This document shows positions 16,409 through 25,712 of a stretch of DNA of 34,009 nt, one piece after another; the first letter of the stretch is position 1; every line of letters begins with the position of its first letter. The translations under genes were made by a program, and so were the position numbers. The notes below the pieces were generated by a model that saw nothing but the letters and a program-made list of their open reading frames with translations, was not told the DNA's origin and did not search any database. The stretch is taken from NCBI GenBank assembly GCA_965650335.1, contig CBFGOI010000043.1, forward strand, positions 1-34,009, in the 5' to 3' direction. This DNA comes from Paradesertivirga sp965650335. Lineage in GTDB: Bacteria; Bacteroidota; Bacteroidia; Sphingobacteriales; Sphingobacteriaceae.

Positions 16409-17206
16409 ATGAAAAAAGCCTTTCTCGTATTTAGTCTTTGCCTGTTTGTCGCACCTTTATTTGCACAGGAGTGGATAGACAAACATTTAAAAAATTCTCC
16501 CCGTCACCAGGAATGGATCCAAACAAAAGCGGGCGACCGAACAGTGCATTCTTTTATAACTTATCCCGAGGTAAGTAAAAAAGTTCCTGTTATAATTGTT
16601 ATCCACGAAAATAAAGGTTTAAATGACTGGGCCAGAAGTGTAACAGATCAGCTTGCCGAAGCTGGTTATATCGCAATTGCGCCCGACCTGCTCTCGGGTA
16701 TGGGGCCCGGCGGAGGTAAAACATCCGACTTTAAAACTTCTGATGACGCAACTAAGGCAATATATGCTTTAAAGCAGGAGCAGGTTACCTCGGATTTAAA
16801 CAGTGTATTTAATTACGCGAAGAAAATTCCAGCTGCAAATGGAAAGGTTGTTGTTGTTGGGTTCTGCTGGGGCGGAGGTCAGGCATTTAGCTATGCAGTT
16901 AATCAGCCAGGGCTAGAGGCTGCATTAGTTTTTTACGGTACAGGTATTACAGATCCAGCTTTAGCTGCAAAGATAAAAGCGCCTGTGTACGGTTTTTATG
17001 GCGGAAACGATCAGCGTGTTAATGCTACTATTCCCGAGTCGGAGAAGGCAATGAAGGAGGCCGGCAAAAGATATGAGTACAAAATTTATGATGCAGCCGG
17101 GCATGGGTTTTTCCGCGCCGGCGAGGACCCTGAAGAAACAGAGGCTAATCGGAAAGCCCGGGATATGGCTAATGAAAGGATGCTCGAAATATTAAGAGAT
17201 ATCTAA
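16409..17206 (+). CDS. Secreted dienelactone hydrolase family protein
   Basis: A 265-residue alpha/beta hydrolase with a clear signal peptide (MKKAFLVFSLCLFVAPLFA). It carries the dienelactone hydrolase set: nucleophile Cys153 in GFCWGGG, Asp201 in GGNDQRV, His232 in AAGHGFFR, and the glutamate Glu67 in HENKGL that in classic DLH holds the cysteine thiolate. The classic enzyme opens carboxymethylenebutenolide in the cytoplasm during chloroaromatic breakdown. Here the protein is exported and no such pathway genes are nearby, so the true substrate, an ester or lactone in the periplasm, is unknown. It is a single gene, with an inverted repeat 40 bp upstream. Confidence 0.88.
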   Translation: MKKAFLVFSLCLFVAPLFAQEWIDKHLKNSPRHQEWIQTKAGDRTVHSFITYPEVSKKVPVIIVIHENKGLNDWARSVTDQLAEAGYIAIAPDLLSGMGPGGGKTSDFKTSDDATKAIYALKQEQVTSDLNSVFNYAKKIPAANGKVVVVGFCWGGGQAFSYAVNQPGLEAALVFYGTGITDPALAAKIKAPVYGFYGGNDQRVNATIPESEKAMKEAGKRYEYKIYDAAGHGFFRAGEDPEETEANRKARDMANERMLEILRDI

Positions 17207-17291
17207 CGCACATTCATTGGATGAGCATAAGCGCCACTATGGCCCTGAATTCTTAACGAAACATCGCCATCCGGGTAGATGGATTCGAATC

Positions 17292-17765
17292 CTATTGCAC
17301 CATTTTATTAGCGCATGTTGAACTGGCGAACGCTTCTGGCTTTGCCTTAAAAACAAATCCCATACTCAAAATATAACCCATCGCTTCATGTAAAGCCTGG
17401 TTAGATTTGAACATTGGATTCGTGTTAATGTCTGCGTGAACCTCAAGGTCTATATCATACAGATCAAGAAGATCGCATAACGCATAAGCTGTTTCAATTG
17501 ATTTTTGAACTTCCATAAGCATTCTCTCTTTAATGCTCATTTTTCGGGTGCTTTTCTCCTGGTGGATGAACATGAATGCACCTTTCTTCTCTCTTAAAAA
17601 TACGATTACAGTCGCAAAGTCTGTATAGCTTCCTTTAACCTGGGAATCTGTACCTATGCAAACTTTTAATTTGTTACCAAGATTAGTCTCTCTCCCTATG
17701 GCCTGCTCGACTTCCTCTAAAATTGGACTCTGAATGATTTCACCTCTAAATTTTTTCCAGGTCAT
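17292..17765 (-). CDS. YkuK-like RNase H-fold protein (DUF458)
   Basis: A 157-residue protein matching the DUF458/YkuK family. It has an RNase H-like first strand with an acidic residue in KVCIGTDSQ (Asp40), a second acidic strand LEVHADIN (Asp112), and a conserved C-terminal PEAFASSTCANK segment. The fold suggests a nuclease or nucleic-acid-binding role, but no activity is established that I know of. It is convergent with the dienelactone hydrolase-like gene. Confidence 0.85.
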   Translation of the reverse strand: MTWKKFRGEIIQSPILEEVEQAIGRETNLGNKLKVCIGTDSQVKGSYTDFATVIVFLREKKGAFMFIHQEKSTRKMSIKERMLMEVQKSIETAYALCDLLDLYDIDLEVHADINTNPMFKSNQALHEAMGYILSMGFVFKAKPEAFASSTCANKMVQ

Positions 17766-17991
17766 AAGATTAATTTTTATAAGTACTAATAGACCTTTAT
17801 GCCTTCGAGCAATTTATGAGGTCTATTAAAGATAATTCTTTACTAATTAAATGTACATTGTTTTTTTGTTAACATCTTAACAATCAGCCGGTATTGTAGA
17901 TGGTATATTAACTAATAACATTTTGAACTGTTTCATCGTACAAGCCACTAATTTTAATTATCTATATATATCTCATTTAAAATTCTCTCAA

Positions 17992-18852
17992 ATGAAATTT
18001 CAAATCTTTAATGGGCTCCTCGTTCTTTTTTTAATGTTTGGTGCTGCTTCTTGTAAGAAGGATAATGAAAGGGACGAATCCTTAAAAGCCGACACTATAA
18101 AAGACCTGTCGTACGGAATTTATTCAGAAAATACAATGGATGTTTATCTGCCAGAAGGAAGGACAGACACTACTAAAGTTATCCTCCTGCTGCATGGTGG
18201 CTGGTGGGTTGGAGGTGATAAGGAAGAACTACAAGAGAATGCCGAGTATTTTCAAGACAAGGGGTTTGCTGTGGTTTCTATGAACTATCGTCTTGCGGGC
18301 CCTACCGAGAAAGTTCACCCTGCACAACAGATTGATATTGCTGCGGCTATCAACTATATATCTTCAAAAGCATTTGAATGGAAAGTTTCGCCAGATAAGT
18401 TTGCCCTGGCGGGCGTAAGTGCTGGAGCCCATCTGGCTTTGCTTTATACTTATACCAACAATGTAAATAATAAAGTAAAGACGGTTATTTCTATCTCAGG
18501 ACCTACCAATTTTACAGAAGAAATGGATATAACTAATCCGGTGGTTGCGCAGGCCGCAGCTGCACTTAAGTTGTTTTTGGGGAAATCATTTCAGGAAGAT
18601 CCGCAGCTATATCTGCAAGCCAGCCCTCTCGCAAGAGCCAGTTCTTTATCTAAACCGACTTTGATTCTGCATGGCTCGGTAGATGGAATTGTGCCTGTGA
18701 AACAGGCAAATGATTTAAATGCAAAGCTAACGCTGCTGAATGTTAAACATCAAATAAATACATATCCCGCAGGACATGAGCTTTTTAATCCAACAAATGC
18801 CCAGGAGATTCGTGATGTAATTGAGGTGTGGCTAAATGAGAATCTTAAATAA
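17992..18852 (+). CDS. Alpha/beta hydrolase (carboxylesterase) lipoprotein
   Basis: From the ATG at 17992 the product is 286 residues, with a lipoprotein signal MKFQIFNGLLVLFLMFGAAS followed by Cys21. A frame open from 17923 adds 23 residues that would bury the signal, so I reject it. The catalytic set is that of the hormone-sensitive-lipase-like or BD-FAE esterases: oxyanion-hole HGGWW (68-72), Ser143 in GVSAGAH, Asp231 in HGSVDGIVP and His262 in PAGHEL. It probably cleaves acyl or acetyl esters at the outer membrane, possibly on glycans. A terminator shared with the convergent oxidoreductase gene follows. Confidence 0.88.
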   Translation: MKFQIFNGLLVLFLMFGAASCKKDNERDESLKADTIKDLSYGIYSENTMDVYLPEGRTDTTKVILLLHGGWWVGGDKEELQENAEYFQDKGFAVVSMNYRLAGPTEKVHPAQQIDIAAAINYISSKAFEWKVSPDKFALAGVSAGAHLALLYTYTNNVNNKVKTVISISGPTNFTEEMDITNPVVAQAAAALKLFLGKSFQEDPQLYLQASPLARASSLSKPTLILHGSVDGIVPVKQANDLNAKLTLLNVKHQINTYPAGHELFNPTNAQEIRDVIEVWLNENLK

Positions 18853-18887
18853 AAAAAGAGGGAGATTTTAGTCTCCCTCTTTTTTTT
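18851..18887. terminator. Bidirectional terminator between convergent genes
   Basis: A 9-bp stem AGAGGGAGA / TCTCCCTCT, extended by A and T tracts on both sides, lies between the esterase gene (+) and the oxidoreductase gene (-), and can serve both. Confidence 0.9.
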
Positions 18888-18896
18888 ATACAACTT

Positions 18897-20231
18897 TTAT
18901 ACAACTCCGCGTGTTGGATGAGGATTTATTGACGTCAGGCTTTTTATTTTTACCGGTTCGCCCTTATCGATACTGTTTCTGGCGGCGATGCCGATCAGGC
19001 AAGACATTGCTCCATCTCGACTTCCCGCACCTTGTTTATATGGATCGGCGCCGGGGTTAAACAATTGTTTCCTCAGGCGCGTGTCACCGCCACCATGCCC
19101 TGCTTCCGTATTGTCAATCCTGATGTATTCAGTTTTACCGAAATTTTTTGTGATCTGGATTTCATCAAATTTTTCCATCTCCCAGGGCTGTTTTTCGTGG
19201 ATCCAGGCCTCCAATCTTCCTTCAGTTCCGTTAAAAGCAATCCGGTATCCTTCATACGGAGAGTAGGTAGTTAATGAGTAGCTTACCTGAACATCATTTG
19301 CATATTTTATTTGCACAGCCATTTTGTCGAAAATATCAATGTCTTCTCTCCAAACACAACCATCTCTGTGGTAGCCATCATATTTTTCGTTTTCTGCGTA
19401 TAACTGCATCAAACGCTTGTCTTTGGTCATGTCGAAGTAGAACTTACATTTATCTTTATACGGACAAGGGCGACAATGGGTGTGGCGGAAGGAATTGTTT
19501 TTGCCATAAAATTCGAGCTTTCCATATGCATGAACTTCTTCAGGATCAGAGTTTAGCCACCAGTTCAACAAGTCAAAATGGTGTGTTGCTTTGTGTACCA
19601 GCAAGGATCCTCCGAATTCTCTTTTTCTGTGCCAGCGGCGGAAGTAGTCTGCTCCGTGTGATGTATCCAGGTACCAGTGGAAATCTACAGAGGTAACTTT
19701 TCCTATAGACCCCTTGTTTAATAGCTCGTAAATTTTCTGCCGGTGAGGCGAATACCTGTAATTAAAAGTAACATGAACTTTTTTGCCGCTTTTCTTTTCG
19801 GCATCAAGAATCATCTCACATTTTTTTTCATCAGTAGTCATCGGCTTTTCGGTGATAATATCTGCTCCAGCCATCAAACCCTTAATGATCTGTTGGTGAT
19901 GTGTGCTGTCCATTGTAGTTACTATCAGAATCTCGGGCTTGGTTTCCTTTAGCATTTTGTCGAGATCAACATAGGTTGGACAATCCAGATTCATCATCTT
20001 TTTTGCAGTTGCAACTCTGCCTGCATTTATATCACATAATCCAACAAACTCAACTCTGTCGGAATACTCCTTGAGCAAGTCTGTTCCCCACATGCCTGTA
20101 CCACGGTGACCTGTGCCGACCATAGCTATTTTTTTCTTCGGGAGTTTTAAAGTGGACGCCAGTAAATTGTCGGATAGCAAAGCGCCCGCGACTGCGGCGC
20201 CAGTGTGTTGGATGAATTTTCTGCGATGCAT
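18897..20231 (-). CDS. Tat-exported Gfo/Idh/MocA family oxidoreductase with cysteine cluster
   Basis: A 444-residue protein with a twin-arginine leader (MHRRKFIQHTGAAVAGALLS). A Rossmann domain with GTGHRG (39-44) binds NAD(P); EKP at 128-130 carries the usual catalytic lysine (Lys129), and HKATHHFD (213-220) sits where the substrate-domain histidine is expected. Tat export suits a protein folded with its cofactor before transport. Inserted in the C-terminal domain is a cysteine set, HCRPCPYKDKC (Cys253, Cys256, Cys262) plus Cys292 (DGCVW), which could bind a metal or form disulfides. Bacteroidota paralogues act on sugars or sugar derivatives, including GH109-type glycosidase chemistry; the substrate here is unknown. 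Confidence 0.88.
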   Translation of the reverse strand: MHRRKFIQHTGAAVAGALLSDNLLASTLKLPKKKIAMVGTGHRGTGMWGTDLLKEYSDRVEFVGLCDINAGRVATAKKMMNLDCPTYVDLDKMLKETKPEILIVTTMDSTHHQQIIKGLMAGADIITEKPMTTDEKKCEMILDAEKKSGKKVHVTFNYRYSPHRQKIYELLNKGSIGKVTSVDFHWYLDTSHGADYFRRWHRKREFGGSLLVHKATHHFDLLNWWLNSDPEEVHAYGKLEFYGKNNSFRHTHCRPCPYKDKCKFYFDMTKDKRLMQLYAENEKYDGYHRDGCVWREDIDIFDKMAVQIKYANDVQVSYSLTTYSPYEGYRIAFNGTEGRLEAWIHEKQPWEMEKFDEIQITKNFGKTEYIRIDNTEAGHGGGDTRLRKQLFNPGADPYKQGAGSRDGAMSCLIGIAARNSIDKGEPVKIKSLTSINPHPTRGVV

Positions 20232-20349
20232 ATAAAATGGTTAGTTTAAACGAATTTAGCCATTTTACGTGTTTTTGCTAATTGTTTAGCTGTCGAAATC
20301 TATGCAATCGTTACCGTAACTGAGATATTACATCGGAGGGAAGGGGCAG

Positions 20350-20373
20350 AAAAAAAGCCGCTAAAAGCGGCTC
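20350..20373 (-). terminator. Rho-independent terminator of ettA
   Basis: Read on the minus strand, a 7-bp stem (AGCCGCT / AGCGGCT) with a 3-nt loop is followed by a T run, six bases after the ettA stop. Confidence 0.85.
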
Positions 20374-20378
20374 TGTCT

Positions 20379-22061
20379 CTAAAGAACTAATTTTTTGTAT
20401 TTGATTCGTTTTGGTGCTGCATCGCCAAGGCGTTTTTTCTTGTTTTCTTCATAATCCGAATAGTTTCCTTCAAAAAAGTGGACTTGAGAATCACCTTCGA
20501 ACGCAAGAATATGGGTGCAAATCCTGTCCAGGAACCAGCGGTCGTGCGAAATAATTACGACGCAACCGGCAAAGTTTTCAAGCCCTTCTTCAAGAGCACG
20601 TAAAGTATTTACATCAATATCATTGGTTGGCTCATCTAAAAGTAATACGTTGGAATCTTTCTTCAGAGTTATCGCCAAATGAGCTCTGTTGCGTTCTCCG
20701 CCCGATAACACACTCACTTTTTTCTGCTGATCGGCACCGTTGAAATTGAACTTTGATACGTACGCTCTTGAGTTTACCGGCTTATTGCCGAGCAGGATAG
20801 ATTCGTTTCCACCTGTTATGTTCTCCCATACAGATTTCTCAGGATCTAAATCATTATGCATCTGATCTACGTAGCCCAATGCTACTGTTTCTCCTACTTT
20901 AAAGGTGCCTGCATCCGGTGTTTCCTGGCCGGTGATCAAACGGAATAAGGTGGTTTTTCCCGCGCCGTTTGGTCCGATAATTCCAACAATACCAGCAGGA
21001 GGCAGCGAGAAATTTAAATTGTCGAACAAAACTTTATCGCCATACGCTTTACTTACATTATTGGCTTCAATAACGATATTTCCCAAACGCGGTCCCGGTG
21101 GAATGAAAAGCTCCAGTTTATCTTCTCTTTCTTTTCCTTCCTCGGAAGCCATTTTTTCGTAGTTCGCTAAACGTGCTTTTGATTTGGCGTGGCGTGCTTT
21201 GGGCGCCATCCGAACCCATTCTAATTCGCGTTCAAGAGTTTTCTGGCGTTTGCTTTCAGTTTTTTCTTCCTGGGCCAGGCGCTTTGATTTTTGGTCGAGC
21301 CATGAAGAGTAATTCCCCTTCCATGGAATTCCTTCCCCACGATCGAGTTCTAAGATCCATCCGGCAACATTATCAAGGAAATATCTATCGTGGGTAACAG
21401 CGATTACCGTTCCTTTATATTGTTTAAGGAACTGCTCTAGCCAGTCGATGGATTCTGCATCCAGGTGGTTGGTTGGCTCATCAAGCAACAAAACATCCGG
21501 TTCTTTTAATAAAAGTCGACATAAAGCCACCCTTCTTCGTTCCCCACCTGACAATGTGGCAATTTTACTCTCGGGATCAGGGGTGCGCAGGGCATCCATA
21601 GCTCTCTCAAGCTTCGAGTCTAATTCCCAGGCGCCGCTTGCATCAATTTTATCCTGGAGTTCGCCCTGACGCGCCAGAAGCTTGTCCATCGCATCCGGAT
21701 CTTCGTACACCTCGGGCAATCCGAATTTTTCATTTATCTCTTCATACTCCTTTAGTATTGCGGTAGTTTCGGCCACGCCTTCTTCCACAATTTCCCTCAC
21801 TGTCTTCTCAGGATCAAGTTCAGGCTCTTGCGCTAAATAACCTACTGTATAACCCGGAGAAAACACTACCTCACCCTGGTAGGATTTATCGAGTCCTGCG
21901 ATTATTTTCAGTAACGAAGATTTTCCGGACCCATTTAAACCGATCACCCCGATCTTTGCACCGTAAAAAAAAGATAGGTATATGTTTTTAAGAACTTGTT
22001 TCTGAGGCGGGTAGATCTTGCTGACTCCGGCCATAGAAAAAATTATTTTTTCGTCTGCCAT
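20379..22061 (-). CDS. ettA: Energy-dependent translational throttle protein EttA (ABC-F)
   Basis: From ATG at 22061 the product is 560 residues, close to the E. coli EttA length. A TTG 14 codons upstream is rejected because MADEKIIFSMAGVSKIYPPQ aligns with the EttA N-terminus. It has two ATPase domains without membrane parts: Walker A GLNGSGKS (41-48) with LSGGERRR (170-177) and LLLDEPTNHLD, then GPNGAGKT (363-370) with LSGGERNR (452-459) and LLLDEPTNDID. Between them lies the linker (about 240-320) that in ABC-F proteins reaches the ribosomal P site. EttA binds the ribosomal E site and gates the first peptide bond according to the ATP/ADP ratio. Confidence 0.95.
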   Translation of the reverse strand: MADEKIIFSMAGVSKIYPPQKQVLKNIYLSFFYGAKIGVIGLNGSGKSSLLKIIAGLDKSYQGEVVFSPGYTVGYLAQEPELDPEKTVREIVEEGVAETTAILKEYEEINEKFGLPEVYEDPDAMDKLLARQGELQDKIDASGAWELDSKLERAMDALRTPDPESKIATLSGGERRRVALCRLLLKEPDVLLLDEPTNHLDAESIDWLEQFLKQYKGTVIAVTHDRYFLDNVAGWILELDRGEGIPWKGNYSSWLDQKSKRLAQEEKTESKRQKTLERELEWVRMAPKARHAKSKARLANYEKMASEEGKEREDKLELFIPPGPRLGNIVIEANNVSKAYGDKVLFDNLNFSLPPAGIVGIIGPNGAGKTTLFRLITGQETPDAGTFKVGETVALGYVDQMHNDLDPEKSVWENITGGNESILLGNKPVNSRAYVSKFNFNGADQQKKVSVLSGGERNRAHLAITLKKDSNVLLLDEPTNDIDVNTLRALEEGLENFAGCVVIISHDRWFLDRICTHILAFEGDSQVHFFEGNYSDYEENKKKRLGDAAPKRIKYKKLVL

Positions 22062-22249
22062 TTTTACTTTATGTTGAGCTGCAAATATCGCCTTTTTGAA
22101 CAATTGATATAAATTTTTCTTATCTTAAGGCTTAGGAAACTATTTTAAAGAAAATGGCGTAATTGTTGATAAATTATTACAAACAAGGACAAACTATTTA
22201 TGAAACAAATTTATAGATTAGGGCGTTCAAGACGAAGAAAGGTTATATA

Positions 22250-24784
22250 ATGGAAGCTAAATTTTCACCACGTGTAAAAGACGTAATTTCTTACAGTAGA
22301 GAGGAAGCATTACGCTTAGGGCACGACTATATTGGTACCGAACACTTGTTGCTAGGACTTATTCGCGAAGGCGATGGAATGGCAATCAAAATTCTCAAGA
22401 CCTTGGGTGTTGATACACCTCGCCTGCGTAGGTCAATTGAGGATGCGGTAAAAGGTACCAGTAACACCACAGTAAATCTGGGAAACATTCCGCTTACTAA
22501 ACAAGCCGAGAAAGTGCTTAAAATCACCTATTTGGAGGCTAAAATCTTTAAAAGCGATGTGATCGGAACGGAGCACCTATTATTATCAATTCTTCGGGAT
22601 GATGATAATATTGCTTCACAAATTTTACTACAGTATAACATAAATTACGACGTGTTTAAAGCAGAAGTAGAACAAAATAAAGATGGCTTCCGCGATGAAC
22701 TTCCGGGTTCAGCAGCAGGGGATGATGATTTTCGTGAAGAAGAGTCGTCATTCAGCCAGCCCAAAAAAGTATCAGACATTAAATCTAAAACTCCTGTATT
22801 AGACAATTTCGGCAGAGATTTAACTAAAGCTGCCGAAGACGGAAAACTGGATCCGATCGTAGGTCGCGATAAAGAAATCGAACGCGTGTCTCAAATTCTT
22901 TCCCGCCGGAAAAAGAATAATCCTATTCTAATCGGCGAACCGGGTGTTGGTAAATCGGCTATTGCCGAGGGATTAGCCCTAAGAATTGTACAGAGAAAGG
23001 TGTCACGTGTATTGTTTAATAAACGTGTTGTAACACTTGACCTCGCTTCACTGGTTGCCGGTACAAAATATCGTGGTCAGTTTGAAGAGCGCATGAAAGC
23101 GGTAATGAATGAATTGGAAAAATCTCCGGATGTTATTCTTTTCATTGATGAGATTCACACCATCGTGGGTGCGGGCGGTGCCTCTGGCTCTCTTGACGCA
23201 TCTAATATGTTTAAACCGGCCTTAGCTCGTGGCGAGATTCAATGCATCGGAGCAACAACTCTGGATGAATATCGTCAATACATTGAGAAAGACGGAGCAT
23301 TAGATCGTCGTTTTCAGAAAGTAATGATCGAGCCTGCTACTCCGGATGAAACTATCGAAATTCTTAACAGAATTAAAGAGAAATACGAAGAGCATCATGC
23401 GGTAACATATACGCCGGAAGCTATCAATGCTTGCGTGTCTTTGACGTCACGTTATATTACCGATAGATTCTTACCGGATAAAGCGATCGATGCTTTGGAT
23501 GAATCCGGATCAAGGGTGCATTTGACCAATATCCACGTTCCTCAGGAAATTATTGATATTGAGCAAAAGATCGAAGAAATTAAGGTAGAGAAAAATAAAG
23601 TTGTAAGAAGTCAGAAATACGAGGAAGCAGCGAAGCTTCGCGATACTGAAAAGAATCTTTTGGAAGAATTAGATCGTGCAAAAACTTCATGGGAAGCAGA
23701 AACCCGTACTAAACGCTATACTGTAACCGAAGATAATGTTGCTGAAGTTGTTTCGATGATGACCGGTATTCCAGTTCAGCGTGTTGGCCAAACCGACAGT
23801 CAGAAATTACTGGCTATGCCCGAACTGATTGCAGACAAAATTATCGGACAGGGAGAAGCGATTAAGAAACTTACTAAAGCTATTCAGCGTACCCGTGCGG
23901 GATTGAAAGATCCTAAAAAGCCTATCGGTTCGTTTATTTTCCTTGGTCCGACCGGGGTTGGTAAAACGGAATTAGCGAAAGAGCTTGCCCGCTTTATGTT
24001 CGACAGCGAGGATGCATTAATCCAGATTGATATGAGCGAATACATGGAGAAATTTGCTGTATCACGTTTGGTAGGAGCGCCTCCGGGATATGTGGGTTAC
24101 GAAGAAGGTGGACAGTTAACTGAAAAAGTTCGTCGTAAGCCTTATGCCGTTGTTCTTTTGGATGAGATTGAAAAAGCTCACCCTGACGTGTTTAATATTC
24201 TGCTACAGGTATTAGATGAAGGACAATTAACAGATAGTTTAGGACGTAAAGTGGATTTCCGCAATACGATCGTGATCATGACATCAAACATTGGTGCACG
24301 TCAGCTAAAAGACTTTGGTCAGGGAGTTGGTTTTACAACTTCAGCGAAAGCGCTACAGGCAGAAACTCATTCAAGAGGTGTCATTGAAAACGCTCTTAAA
24401 CGTGCTTTTGCACCCGAGTTTTTGAACCGTGTTGATGACGTTATCGTGTTTAACTCTCTGTCTAAAGAAGATATCTTTAAAATCATTGATATAGAATTAG
24501 CGTCATTATTCTCCAGAGTTACAGCTCTTGGATATGCAGTAACGTTAACCGATGCAGCAAAAGATTTCATCGCGGAGAATGGATACGATGCTAATTTCGG
24601 AGCGCGTCCATTGAAACGAGCTATTCAGAAATTCCTTGAAGATCCAATCGCTGAGGAAATTCTAAAAGGAGAACTGATAGATGGTGATGTACTTGAAGTT
24701 GATTTTGATACTGAACTGAAGGAAATCAAGATTGTTCGCAAAGCTCCTGGAAAGAAGAAGAAGGAAGAGAAGAAAGAGGAATAA
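22250..24784 (+). CDS. clpC: ClpC-type AAA+ chaperone subunit of the Clp protease
   Basis: An 844-residue class I Clp/Hsp100 ATPase. It has a double Clp-N repeat (about 3-145), a first AAA+ module (Walker A GEPGVGKS at 229-236, Walker B ILFIDE), a UVR-type coiled coil (about 440-480, with KYEEAAKLRDTEKNLLEEL) that marks ClpC rather than ClpB, and a second AAA+ module (GPTGVGKT at 566-573, VVLLDE ending at 639). The C-terminal domain ends in a Lys/Glu tail. It unfolds substrates and feeds them to ClpP, which is not in the window. It is a single gene with its own terminator, about 190 bp from divergent ettA. Confidence 0.95.
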   Translation: MEAKFSPRVKDVISYSREEALRLGHDYIGTEHLLLGLIREGDGMAIKILKTLGVDTPRLRRSIEDAVKGTSNTTVNLGNIPLTKQAEKVLKITYLEAKIFKSDVIGTEHLLLSILRDDDNIASQILLQYNINYDVFKAEVEQNKDGFRDELPGSAAGDDDFREEESSFSQPKKVSDIKSKTPVLDNFGRDLTKAAEDGKLDPIVGRDKEIERVSQILSRRKKNNPILIGEPGVGKSAIAEGLALRIVQRKVSRVLFNKRVVTLDLASLVAGTKYRGQFEERMKAVMNELEKSPDVILFIDEIHTIVGAGGASGSLDASNMFKPALARGEIQCIGATTLDEYRQYIEKDGALDRRFQKVMIEPATPDETIEILNRIKEKYEEHHAVTYTPEAINACVSLTSRYITDRFLPDKAIDALDESGSRVHLTNIHVPQEIIDIEQKIEEIKVEKNKVVRSQKYEEAAKLRDTEKNLLEELDRAKTSWEAETRTKRYTVTEDNVAEVVSMMTGIPVQRVGQTDSQKLLAMPELIADKIIGQGEAIKKLTKAIQRTRAGLKDPKKPIGSFIFLGPTGVGKTELAKELARFMFDSEDALIQIDMSEYMEKFAVSRLVGAPPGYVGYEEGGQLTEKVRRKPYAVVLLDEIEKAHPDVFNILLQVLDEGQLTDSLGRKVDFRNTIVIMTSNIGARQLKDFGQGVGFTTSAKALQAETHSRGVIENALKRAFAPEFLNRVDDVIVFNSLSKEDIFKIIDIELASLFSRVTALGYAVTLTDAAKDFIAENGYDANFGARPLKRAIQKFLEDPIAEEILKGELIDGDVLEVDFDTELKEIKIVRKAPGKKKKEEKKEE

Positions 24785-24803
24785 TATTGCTCTATAAAAA
24801 AAG

Positions 24804-24829
24804 AAAACCCGGTTAATCCGGGTTTTTTT
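24804..24829 (+). terminator. Rho-independent terminator after clpC
   Basis: A 9-bp perfect stem AAAACCCGG / CCGGGTTTT with a 5-nt loop and T run. With A's on the other side it can also serve the convergent GNAT gene. Confidence 0.9.
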
Positions 24830-24840
24830 ATGCTCCTGAC

Positions 24841-25290
24841 TTACAGTGTCCGGCTCATACACACACTCTCCTCAATACCTTTATATGGACCGAAGTTTTC
24901 AATGATCTCGAAGCCATATTTCCGATAAAGATTAATGGATTCTTGTTGTTGTTTACCTGTTTCTAATACCGCATTTGTATAGTTTAATTCTTTCGCCCAG
25001 TTAACTAGCTCCGTTAATATGGAAGATGAAACGCCTAAGCCCCGAAAGTACGGATTAACAAACATTCGCTTAATTTCTACGGTGTTTGGATCTATTTCTT
25101 TAAAACATCCGCATCCTACCGTGTCATCGTTTATTAAGCCAAGTACAACCGTGCTTAAATTATCGATTTCAATATTTGCATCGAAGCGATATTCCTGATT
25201 ATTGTATCGCGCTCTTAGATCGTTGTTCAATTCTTTTATTAAATCCTGAAAAGTTTTGTCATTTGCCGTAGTTCGCTTCAAATTTACCAT
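24841..25290 (-). CDS. GNAT family N-acetyltransferase (paralogue of the 5875-6324 gene)
   Basis: From ATG at 25290 the product is 149 residues, exactly the length of its paralogue and aligned without gaps; the frame is open to an ATG at 25347 (19 more residues), which I consider less likely for that reason. It contains YRFDANI, TVGCGCFKEI, the acetyl-CoA loop RMFVNPYFRGLGVSS, AVLETG and INLYRKYGF. The substrate is unknown. Sharing of CGCFKEI and the acetyl-CoA loop with the other copy shows common descent. It is convergent with clpC. Confidence 0.9.
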   Translation of the reverse strand: MVNLKRTTANDKTFQDLIKELNNDLRARYNNQEYRFDANIEIDNLSTVVLGLINDDTVGCGCFKEIDPNTVEIKRMFVNPYFRGLGVSSSILTELVNWAKELNYTNAVLETGKQQQESINLYRKYGFEIIENFGPYKGIEESVCMSRTL

Positions 25291-25712
25291 GCTTAGTATG
25301 GATTCTTTTGAGCTATTGTGGAAGTCGACCCGTTTTAAAGTGTACATATGTAATATATTTATAAGAATATCTAAAGGTGTGGTAAAAAGTAATGATATTT
25401 TTGAGTTATTTTTAATGTTATTGCTATAAATATATGAAATTTCTAAATATAAATCTTAGTTAATGAATTTTTTGTAGTTTTTTAAGTGTTTTGAGTGAGG
25501 ATTTAAGTACGTGTTTTTGCTCTTAAAGTAGGGATTTATATGAATGACAATCATGGGTTGCCAGCCGACTACATTACTCATACCGGGGATGAGTTGAGTA
25601 TTAATCAGATTGAATCTCGTCTCCCGCTTGTCTATGTCATCAATTTCTTATTATAACCAAACACTATTTCCCAAAACTGTTATATTTACCATTCCAGAGC
25701 TTTTAGATAGGA
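25291..25712. other. 422-bp intergenic region upstream of parC
   Basis: Mostly AT-rich sequence. A 38-codon frame at 25540-25656 (MNDNHGLPADYITHTGDELS...) has a reasonable composition but no homologue I know and no strong start signal, so I do not call it. TATATTTA at 25681-25688 resembles the Bacteroidota -7 element and may be part of the parC promoter. Confidence 0.4.

Noticed and set aside
16409..17206. Carboxymethylenebutenolidase of a chloroaromatic pathway
   Set aside because: The catalytic residues fit the family, but the protein is exported and no pathway genes accompany it.
17923..17991. Extra N-terminal 23 residues of the esterase
   Set aside because: They would place a polar stretch before a good lipoprotein signal peptide starting at 17992.
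25540..25656. 38-codon frame upstream of parC
   Set aside because: Too short, with no start signal, terminator or partner gene to support it.
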